Positions 11,839-18,628 of a stretch of 23,765 nt of DNA are shown here, piece after piece. The notes below the pieces were generated by a model. That model saw only the letters and a list, made by a program, of their open reading frames with translations, had not been told where the DNA came from and did no database searches. The DNA comes from a virus, in IMG/VR virus record IMGVR_UViG_3300002184_000006, positions 1 to 23,765 of that record. One strand, 5' to 3'. A program made the position numbers and the translations under genes. Each line of letters starts with the position of its first letter. Position 1 is the stretch's first letter.

Positions 11839-12623
11839 ATGTAAATTTTAAGCCAGTTCAGCAGAGTGGTCAGATTTGGCTGACAGCAGTTGAATTGGCC
11901 AAGGCCCTAGGGTATGCAAAATCAGATGCTGTAACTCAGGTTTATGAGCGAAATAAAGATGAGTTCACACCTTCAATGACAACGACCCTCAAATTGAGTG
12001 TCGTTAGAAAAACAGGTAAAGTTGAAATGGATCATCGTATCTTTTCTCTTCGCGGTGCTCACTTAATCGCAATGTTTTCTAAAACTGTAATCGCAAAACA
12101 ATTCCGCAAATGGGTGTTGGATGTTTTGGATCGTGAAGTTGTTACCAAGCAGCTTGAAGGTCGCCAATCTATCTCACCAGAACAGCAAGCATTACTTCAT
12201 GAGATTGTGGCGCGTCGCTCTCAAGGTAAACGGAAAATTTTCGCTGAAATGTGGGCACGTCACAACCGACACTTCAAAATCCCACGCTATGCAGAACTTT
12301 TGGAGATACATTTTCCAGAAGCGATTCATTATCTGGAAACAATGGATCTAAAAGCAAAGGTAGAGAAAGAAGAAGTTAAAGCTTTGCCATACCCAGCCGA
12401 AGTGGTTCAAGTGGCTCAGCAGATCAATCATGAATTTAATGGTGGTCAATATGATTCATGGTTCGTAAATGCACGTGATGGCATATTATCCGTAATGCCT
12501 TTACCTCATGGCTACTACCCATTCAATGTGAAAGAGTTCACTAGACATTTTGATGGGGTGCTCAATACCTTATATGGTGGTGATGTGCTCCAAATGGGAA
12601 GATATATGCTGCGAAAGGGCTAA
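11811..12623 (+). CDS. Bro-N domain antirepressor (Ant-like)
   Basis: 270 residues. Residues ~8-108 are a Bro-N domain: GQIWLTAVELAKALGYAKSD, VYERNKDEFTPSMTT, HRIFSLRGAHLIAMFSKTVI, AKQFRKWVLDVLDREV. Residues ~123-175 (SPEQQALLHEIVARRSQG, AEMWARHNRHFKIPRYAELL) resemble the ORF6C-type C-terminal domain paired with Bro-N in phage antirepressors. Such proteins inactivate the prophage repressor when expressed, and are normally held off by Arc/Mnt-type control, exactly the neighbours found upstream. The last ~75 residues are unrecognised. Followed by terminator 9, closing the unit. Confidence 0.88.
   Translation: MTSLALSFNDVNFKPVQQSGQIWLTAVELAKALGYAKSDAVTQVYERNKDEFTPSMTTTLKLSVVRKTGKVEMDHRIFSLRGAHLIAMFSKTVIAKQFRKWVLDVLDREVVTKQLEGRQSISPEQQALLHEIVARRSQGKRKIFAEMWARHNRHFKIPRYAELLEIHFPEAIHYLETMDLKAKVEKEEVKALPYPAEVVQVAQQINHEFNGGQYDSWFVNARDGILSVMPLPHGYYPFNVKEFTRHFDGVLNTLYGGDVLQMGRYMLRKG
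11845..11873 (-). promoter_or_regulatory. Candidate promoter for the antisense RNA
   Basis: Minus strand CTGACC (11868-11873, four of six), 17-base spacer, TAAAAT (11845-11850, five of six). It lies inside the start of the antirepressor gene. Confidence 0.4.
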
Positions 12624-12630
12624 ATTAAAG

Positions 12631-12655
12631 AACCACTCTTCGGAGTGGTTTTTTT
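12631..12655 (+). terminator. Intrinsic terminator 9 (TTCG loop)
   Basis: AACCACTC, loop TTCG, GAGTGGTT and a T tract. It ends the immI-like unit. Confidence 0.85.
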
Positions 12656-12698
12656 GTGCCGGAATTAGTATCTTGTCTCTATTAAGGAGGGGTGGGAT

Positions 12699-13346
12699 AT
12701 GGCATTAATTAAATGTAAGGAATGCGGACACCAGATTAGCAAAAATGCTGAAACGTGTCCTAATTGTGGGGCAAAAAATAAAAAAAATGTTCCAACATGG
12801 CTTGCTGTGTTAGTGCTTATAGTAGTAGGCATTGCAATGATTCAGTGTATTAATCAAAATCATAACAAAAGGCTTGCTACTGAATCTGAGGCAGAAGATA
12901 GTCCAGCAGCGCTGAATAGCAACTGGATATATAAAGAAGAAACAGATGAGATGCGAGGGAGCAAGAAATATTCAGCCTATGCGGTAAGTAGCAACAAGGT
13001 TGATTTTGAGTTTCCGCATCAAGGTGGAGCATCTATGGCTATTAATCTTAGAAAAGATAAAACTGGAACAGATGTGATGCTAATTATGGATAAAGGACAA
13101 TTTTTTTGTGGTATTCAAGGGTGTGAGGTTGCGTTCAAGTTCGATGACGGTCCTGTTCAATCAATAACTATGATTGACCCAGATAACTTAAATACAAAAG
13201 TACTTTTTGTCATGCATGACCGCACTGAAGACAAAATTATTTCACAGTTAAAAAATAGCAAAACCTTAATGATTGAAGCGCCCTTCTTTCAAGACGGAAA
13301 GAGACAATTTAAGTTTGATGTAACTGGTCTCAATTGGGCTCATTAG
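12699..13346 (+). CDS. Zinc-ribbon, membrane-anchored accessory protein
   Basis: 215 residues. Zinc ribbon at 6-23 (CKECG and CPNCG, ten residues between the pairs), one membrane helix at 32-51 (VPTWLAVLVLIVVGIAMIQC), then a ~160-residue outer domain with a possible disulfide (C137, C142 in GQFFCGIQGCEV) and strands such as LMIEAPFFQDGKRQFKFDV. The ribbon should face the cytoplasm and the domain the periplasm. The outer domain resembles a family I recall from bacterial cell-envelope proteins, unnamed here. A strong AAGGAGG precedes ATG 12699. Flanked by terminators 9 and 10: a moron or lysogenic-conversion candidate. Confidence 0.75.
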   Translation: MALIKCKECGHQISKNAETCPNCGAKNKKNVPTWLAVLVLIVVGIAMIQCINQNHNKRLATESEAEDSPAALNSNWIYKEETDEMRGSKKYSAYAVSSNKVDFEFPHQGGASMAINLRKDKTGTDVMLIMDKGQFFCGIQGCEVAFKFDDGPVQSITMIDPDNLNTKVLFVMHDRTEDKIISQLKNSKTLMIEAPFFQDGKRQFKFDVTGLNWAH

Positions 13347-13366
13347 CATGAATTTTTTTAAACCAT

Positions 13367-13391
13367 AAGGCGCCTAGAGCGCCTTTTTTTT
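13367..13391 (+). terminator. Intrinsic terminator 10
   Basis: AAGGCGC, loop CTAGA, GCGCCTT, eight T, 11 bases before the tape measure start. It closes the accessory gene. Confidence 0.85.
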
Positions 13392-13401
13392 GAGGTGCTT
13401 T

Positions 13402-15945
13402 ATGGCCAGCAAGTTAGGTGTTTTAACATTAGATTTGGTCGCTAAGATCGGTGGCTATATATCTCCAATTAAAGAGGCAGAAAAGCAAACTCAAACAAGT
13501 TTTGCGAAGATGAGAGACTCAGTAAGTAAGTATGGCCCAATTGTGGCGGGAATGGCCGCAACAGCAGGTGGTGCCTTGCTTGCAATGGCAACTCAATATA
13601 CTCAGGCTGCAATTGAAGTAGAGCGATTTGCCTTTTTGTCAAATGCTTCTACCACTGAATTTCAAAAGATGGCAGTAGGCGCTGAGACAGTAGGAATTAG
13701 TGCTGAAAAGCTCTCAGACCAGATGAAAGACTTCAACGAGAAGCTGGGGGAGTTCATAACTCTTGGATCGGGCGGGGCATTAGACTTTTTTGAACAGATT
13801 GCTATTCAGACTGAAGGTGGAGCAGAAGGGGCGCGAAAATTAGCTCTGGAAATGCAACGTCTTTCGGGCCCACAAGCGCTACAACTTTACGTTGATAAGA
13901 TGGAAGAAGCTGGAGTTACCCAGCAACAAATGTCCTTCTATTTGGAGTCAATGGCGAGTGATACCACAGCCCTAATCCCACTCCTTCGGAATGGTGGCGA
14001 AGGCTTCAAACTTTGGGCTGATGCTGCTGAACGTGCAGGCGCTGTCATGGATGATGAAGCAATACGCTCAGCTAAGGAGATGAAAGCTCAGATTCATTTG
14101 CTTGATCTGCAAATGACAGGTTTTAAAAACGAGCTTCTCCAAGGGACTATACCAGCTCTTGTTGATATAGCTGATGCATTTAATAGTGCTGATGTTGAAG
14201 GGCAGGGTCTTGCAAGTACCGGTCAGGTTATGGGCAATGTCCTTCGAGGGGTGGCTGCAATTGCTATGGGGGTGTATGCATCCATAAATGCTGTAGCAGT
14301 CTCTATTGCAGGGCTTGCAGCAACAGCCACTCAGTCAAGAGATGTGATAACTGGCGGGCAAGGTTGGTGGAAAACCTTATTTCAACCCGGTTGGAAAACA
14401 ATTGGATTGGCTGCTGGTGCAGTAGCAACGCATGCTGGAGAAGATCTTCAGACAGGATTTGAGCAAACATCTAAGACAATTAATGGTCTTTTTGATGATG
14501 CTGTTAGCAATGCCACAGCTAAAATGGGCCAACTGCAAACAGCTATGGATGGGGCTGCAAAAGGCTCTCAAGATTGGGTTGATAAACAAAACAAAGCCGA
14601 AAAAGCCACAAAGAAAAATAACAAGGAATTGAATGATCAAAAAAGATTGTTAGAGGAACAAAGGCAGCTTCGTGAATCTTTAATTTATTCCTTCGCTGAT
14701 AATGAATATAAGCTTCAGCTAGATTATGAAAAACAAATTGCAGAGGTTAGAAAGGCTGGATTTCCTGCTGATCAGGAAAAACGATTCCTAAATGCCTCAA
14801 AAAATCGCTATCAAACTGAGCGTGATTTATTGCAAGCGCAAATGGCTTTTGATATTTCTGAGCACCGCTTAAATGAAGAGGAAAAGCTTAACTTTTCTCT
14901 AGCACTACAGCAGAAAGAAATCGCAGCTCGAACTGACATTGCTGATAATTTGAAAGGCTTGTACTACAAGGCTGCTCGAGAACAGCATGATCAGGAAATG
15001 GCATGGCTTCGTCTCGAGCAAGCTCAGCGGCTTCAAGATGCGCAATCTTATTATTTGACAGGCATGCAAAACATGACTGCCAGATATGAGTTTGAACGTG
15101 AGCAGATTCGACTTAATAAAGAGCTACTTGAGGAGGATAAGGTTGCTCTGATTGGCGCATCATATAGATCTCAGGATCGTGAGAATGATGATGCCCGCTA
15201 CGCAGCATGGGGCAACTATCGCGATGCAATTGGTATTGATATGTCAGCCGAGGATGACCGCTCTCGGCGTGAAGAGGCAATCACAGAAGCACTTGAGTGG
15301 GAGTTGATTACTAGGGAAGAATATCAACAGCGGATGCTCGAATCTGAGCAAAACTATTATATTGCTAAGGCTCAGCTTGGACTGGACTCTGCACAACAAA
15401 CCTTAGGCACATGGACTAGCGTGTTTGGCAGTTTACTGGGAGAACAATCTTCTGCATATGCTGCAATGTTTGCTCTAGAGAAAGGTTTTGCTGTGGCTAA
15501 AGCACTGATGGCAGCACCTGAAGCTTACTCCAAAGCTTATAACGCAGTTGTAGGTACTCCATACATAGGACCATATATTGCACCTGTTATGGGTGGGGCC
15601 GCAGCAGCAGCTCAGGTAGCGCAGGCGGCTATAATTAAAAGCGTTAATTTTTCCGGTCAAGCGCATGATGGTCTTGAGTATGTCCCGCGTGAAGGCACTT
15701 ATCTTTTAGACAAAGGCGAACGAGTAGTTACATCAAATACCTCAGCTAAACTCGATAAAACACTTGATCGAGTGCAGCAGGCGCAAAGTTCTAATCCAGC
15801 TAACTCGCCAAATGTTAATCTCAATCCAAATTTCGTGATTGTGGATGAGCGTGAAAAGCTCGGTGATTATCTTTATAGCCCTGATGGAAAGAAAGCCTTC
15901 GTGAAGTTCTTTAAGCAGAACCGGCGAGAATTAGGATTGGCATAA
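13402..15945 (+). CDS. Tape measure protein
   Basis: 847 residues from ATG 13402 (GAGGTG just upstream; an in-frame TTG at 13390 has no better site). Sets tail length and enters the cell during DNA injection. Seen: N-terminal MASKLGVLTLDLVAKIGGYI typical of siphophage tape measures, hydrophobic segments near residues 48-67 and 275-300, long charged helices between ~400 and 650, and a C-terminal Gly/Ala-rich hydrophobic stretch followed by YVPREGTYLLDKGERVV. At about 0.15 nm per residue the tail would be near 127 nm. The final 39 residues recur in the next gene. Confidence 0.93.
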   Translation: MASKLGVLTLDLVAKIGGYISPIKEAEKQTQTSFAKMRDSVSKYGPIVAGMAATAGGALLAMATQYTQAAIEVERFAFLSNASTTEFQKMAVGAETVGISAEKLSDQMKDFNEKLGEFITLGSGGALDFFEQIAIQTEGGAEGARKLALEMQRLSGPQALQLYVDKMEEAGVTQQQMSFYLESMASDTTALIPLLRNGGEGFKLWADAAERAGAVMDDEAIRSAKEMKAQIHLLDLQMTGFKNELLQGTIPALVDIADAFNSADVEGQGLASTGQVMGNVLRGVAAIAMGVYASINAVAVSIAGLAATATQSRDVITGGQGWWKTLFQPGWKTIGLAAGAVATHAGEDLQTGFEQTSKTINGLFDDAVSNATAKMGQLQTAMDGAAKGSQDWVDKQNKAEKATKKNNKELNDQKRLLEEQRQLRESLIYSFADNEYKLQLDYEKQIAEVRKAGFPADQEKRFLNASKNRYQTERDLLQAQMAFDISEHRLNEEEKLNFSLALQQKEIAARTDIADNLKGLYYKAAREQHDQEMAWLRLEQAQRLQDAQSYYLTGMQNMTARYEFEREQIRLNKELLEEDKVALIGASYRSQDRENDDARYAAWGNYRDAIGIDMSAEDDRSRREEAITEALEWELITREEYQQRMLESEQNYYIAKAQLGLDSAQQTLGTWTSVFGSLLGEQSSAYAAMFALEKGFAVAKALMAAPEAYSKAYNAVVGTPYIGPYIAPVMGGAAAAAQVAQAAIIKSVNFSGQAHDGLEYVPREGTYLLDKGERVVTSNTSAKLDKTLDRVQQAQSSNPANSPNVNLNPNFVIVDEREKLGDYLYSPDGKKAFVKFFKQNRRELGLA

Positions 15946-15970
15946 GCTCACTTCGGTGGGCTTTATTTTT
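15944..15970 (+). terminator. Intrinsic terminator 11 (TTCG loop)
   Basis: AAGCTCAC, loop TTCG, GTGGGCTT (one T-G pair), then TATTTTTATT. The stem overlaps the tape measure stop codon. Confidence 0.7.
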
Positions 15971-15990
15971 ATTAATTTGAGGAATTTAAA

Positions 15991-16176
15991 ATGAAAACAT
16001 TAGTTGTTCTTGGTGTAGTTATTGCTTTTGGGCTTTTCCTTAAGAAGGTGGAAAAAGTCAAAGAGCCGAAGTTTATTTTGATTGATGATCGAAAATCTTT
16101 AGGCGGGTATCTGTTTGGCGATGATGCTAAAGAGGCTTTTAAGAAACACCTTAAGATTGCTATATCAAATTTATAG
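15991..16176 (+). CDS. Membrane-anchored paralogue of the tape measure C-terminus, 61 residues
   Basis: GAGGA lies seven bases before ATG 15991. Residues 3-17 (TLVVLGVVIAFGLFL) are a membrane helix, then a Lys-rich linker. Residues 26-55 align without gaps to tape measure residues 809-838 with 14 identities of 30, including PxF, D-x-R, LGxYL, D-x-K and AF. The remaining sequence shows no other domain. It therefore looks like a membrane-tethered copy of the piece of the tape measure that leads injection. A role in blocking other phages, or in tail-tip assembly, is inference. Bracketed by terminators 11 and 12. Confidence 0.75.
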   Translation: MKTLVVLGVVIAFGLFLKKVEKVKEPKFILIDDRKSLGGYLFGDDAKEAFKKHLKIAISNL

Positions 16177-16209
16177 TTCACTTAGATTTTCCAAGCCTAA
16201 AAAAGCAAA

Positions 16210-16239
16210 ACCCCAGTGTTAGCGCACCGGGGTCTTTTT
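16210..16239 (+). terminator. Intrinsic terminator 12
   Basis: ACCCCAGTG, loop TTAGCG, CACCGGGGT (one A-C mismatch), C then five T. It ends the 15991 gene. Confidence 0.75.
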
Positions 16240-16280
16240 AATTCCACTCAACCGAGAAGTAAAGAGGAAAAACATCTTGT

Positions 16281-16430
16281 ATGGACTATATTAAACCAAT
16301 GGTGGAGCTTATGAAAGTGTCTATTGAAAAATATGGTTTATGGCAAACAATACTGGCATTTCTGATCCTGTTTTCCATACCAATACTACTCTGGAGACTT
16401 CCAGAAATTATCGCAGCTATTAAAGCTTGA
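16281..16430 (+). CDS. Small single-helix membrane protein, 49 residues
   Basis: ATG 16281 with AGAGGA upstream at a long spacing. The head MDYIKPMVELMKVSIEKYGL is amphipathic, residues ~21-38 (WQTILAFLILFSIPILLW) are a membrane helix, and the tail PEIIAAIKA is short. No family. It is the second small membrane protein wedged between tape measure and distal tail genes, each with its own terminator, which suggests accessory rather than structural function. Confidence 0.65.
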   Translation: MDYIKPMVELMKVSIEKYGLWQTILAFLILFSIPILLWRLPEIIAAIKA

Positions 16431-16458
16431 AACCGACCCAATAAGAGGTCGGTTTTTT
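16431..16458 (+). terminator. Intrinsic terminator 13
   Basis: AACCGACC, loop of eight (CAATAAGA), GGTCGGTT, then T tract. It begins at the stop codon of the 16281 gene. Confidence 0.85.
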
Positions 16459-16481
16459 AATGCCCAAATTTTGAGGACAAA

Positions 16482-17693
16482 ATGAAAATACAAACATCAT
16501 ATGGCGAGGTGCATGTATTAACAAATTGCCCTCTACTCGATTCAACTGAAAGCCTGGAATGGATGACTGAAGTACATGAGTCATTTGACGGTTCTGAGAT
16601 CCGCTATCCGCTTCGCGATGCACCACGACAAATCCTGAATTTCAAGTACACGGAAATGCGTAAAGCTATGGGTGATCTGTTTCATATGCTCTATGCCAAT
16701 CTGCGTAAACAGTGGGGGATTCCGTTGCGTCAGGTGAAGAGAAGCATTCCAGATGTTACCGATGATGACTACATCATTCTCGATGCAGCAGACACCATAG
16801 CCGACCTTCGAGTCGGTTTTGCTTTTATTGAGAGCAAGGAAGGTGGCCAAGTGGTCGAGATTGTTAGCCGTGGCCGCTACATCATTGTTCAGGAAGAAAT
16901 CCGGGACCCGGAAACGGATGAGGTGATTCAAGAATTGATCACTGAGTACCAGGATGGCTTCCGACTGGCTGAAAACATCACAGCAAATAATGCCGTGATC
17001 ATGCCGCTACGGATCTGCATCATTGACGGTGATGCGTCAATTAATACTGGCGGTTTCTGGTCCAATACTTCAGTGGTTTTTCGGGTGCTGGCAGAGGACT
17101 TGCCAGAGCATGAAGGTGATGTGCCAGAACAGTTTAAGGGCCAAGACATTCACTTCAAGCCGTTGCTACTTGATGGTGACTCGCTCGAAATGACATTGAC
17201 ACAGCATCAAAACATTGTTGATGGAGCCATGGGTGGTTTTCAATCTTACACACATCATGCAAGGCCTAAGTACTTCAAGCCTTTTACCTCACTGTTAAAA
17301 AGCTGGTCTGAATTTAACGAATATCGCCGGTTCTTGTTTCGGCGTTCTGGGCGTTACCGTGCGTTCTGGATACCGCTTTATGAGCAGCACCTTAGTATTT
17401 TGAATGCCGAGAATATCACTGAAACGTTATATACCGATACCAAATACACCGTCGAAGCAGGGCGTAAGCATATTGCAGTTAAGCGTAAGAATGGCACCTG
17501 GTCAGCGCATGAGATTACCAGCTGGTCCGGTGGCTCATTCACGATTTCACCGGCAATAAATGCACATCGAGACGACATTAAAACTATCTGTTATTTAGGA
17601 CTTCATCGCCTGGATGCAGACCGGATCGAGTTTCAGTTTTTAGGTGCCGGTAAATCAAGAATTACTGTCCCAATTGTGGAGATTGATAGCTAA
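16482..17693 (+). CDS. Distal tail / minor tail protein candidate
   Basis: 403 residues, preceded by GAGGACAA. Position right after the tape measure and before a gpL-like protein matches lambda gpM or a distal tail protein, the ring linking tube to tip. Seen: FDGSEIRYPLRDAPRQILNF (likely N-terminal beta domain), RKQWGIPLRQVKRS, DRIEFQFLGAGKSRITVPIV near the end. The middle (SYTHHARPKYFKPFTSLLKS, FLFRRSGRYRAFWIPLYEQH) resembles the domain in minor tail proteins of lambdoid phages. Overlaps the next gene by TAATG. Confidence 0.75.
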   Translation: MKIQTSYGEVHVLTNCPLLDSTESLEWMTEVHESFDGSEIRYPLRDAPRQILNFKYTEMRKAMGDLFHMLYANLRKQWGIPLRQVKRSIPDVTDDDYIILDAADTIADLRVGFAFIESKEGGQVVEIVSRGRYIIVQEEIRDPETDEVIQELITEYQDGFRLAENITANNAVIMPLRICIIDGDASINTGGFWSNTSVVFRVLAEDLPEHEGDVPEQFKGQDIHFKPLLLDGDSLEMTLTQHQNIVDGAMGGFQSYTHHARPKYFKPFTSLLKSWSEFNEYRRFLFRRSGRYRAFWIPLYEQHLSILNAENITETLYTDTKYTVEAGRKHIAVKRKNGTWSAHEITSWSGGSFTISPAINAHRDDIKTICYLGLHRLDADRIEFQFLGAGKSRITVPIVEIDS

Positions 17694-18613
17694 TGGCACG
17701 CTCAGAACTTTATCAATTCAAACATGGGGACAAGCAATGGTTTTTTACCAGTGCACGTAAAGCAATTATTCATAACAACATTATGCATTACCCGGTGCGC
17801 GGTTTGAGTCGAGGCGACATTGAAGATGCAGATATTGATAAATGCGAAGTCGAGCTGACCTTTCCGCATCCTTATCCACTATTTAATAATGCTGATGATA
17901 ACTTCAGCCAGGTCTTTCTCAACAAGATTTATCTGGAATCAGTGTATTTCACGCTGATCGAGCTGGATGATGATGAGTCACTGGTACTGTTTAAAGGCCG
18001 TGTGACCCAGCCGAAGTTTGATGACCGTGACAATACCATGACGCTTGTATGCTCGACTGCTGAAAGCTTTATGCGTCGCAATATTCTGACTCGTAAATAT
18101 CAACGTACCTGTCCTAACAAGATATACGACAAATACTGTGGCCTTGATTTTGATGAATGGTCATTTGATGTGACTGTGACTGCAATTAATGGTCTTGAAG
18201 TCACTTATACCGTGAATCCCACACAAGTCATTGATGGACAGGGTAATCCGGTGTTTGAGCAGATTCCAGTGCTTGATGAGCTCGGTCAACCTGTTCTGGA
18301 TGAGCAGGGCAATCCAACTTATATGAATGGCGACCCGGTCATGGAAATCAAGACATATAAATCGGGTTGGCTCAGCCGGGGATTGCTTAAAAAAGATGGG
18401 GTATTCACTTTCATCATTGGCAATAGCACGAACGGTAACATTCGTCTTTACCGGCAACATGTGGGCCTAAAGGTTGGTGATGTTGTGCGAGTGGCTCCGG
18501 GCTGTGATCAGTCTTTGAAGACCTGTGATGAAGATTTTCATAATAATAAGCGATTCGGTGGCCACCCAAATATACCAACAGAGAATCCTGTTGAAACTCA
18601 ACTGATTAAATAA
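17693..18613 (+). CDS. gpL-like tail tip protein with predicted Fe-S cysteines
   Basis: 306 residues of the BR0599 / lambda gpL-related tail tip family. Four cysteines fall in two pairs: C140 and C149 (TCPNKIYDKYCGL) and C271 and C278 (PGCDQSLKTCDEDF). The two gaps, 9 and 7 residues, equal those I recall for the 4Fe-4S ligands of lambda gpL. A ~120-residue segment lies between the pairs, holding a Gly/Gln/Asn/Pro repeat (VIDGQGNPVFEQ, LDELGQPVLDEQGNPTY). The end, FGGHPNIPTENP, is also typical. Acts in tail tip assembly and DNA injection. Confidence 0.85.
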   Translation: MARSELYQFKHGDKQWFFTSARKAIIHNNIMHYPVRGLSRGDIEDADIDKCEVELTFPHPYPLFNNADDNFSQVFLNKIYLESVYFTLIELDDDESLVLFKGRVTQPKFDDRDNTMTLVCSTAESFMRRNILTRKYQRTCPNKIYDKYCGLDFDEWSFDVTVTAINGLEVTYTVNPTQVIDGQGNPVFEQIPVLDELGQPVLDEQGNPTYMNGDPVMEIKTYKSGWLSRGLLKKDGVFTFIIGNSTNGNIRLYRQHVGLKVGDVVRVAPGCDQSLKTCDEDFHNNKRFGGHPNIPTENPVETQLIK

Positions 18614-18628
18614 TTAAGTAGGTATGCC

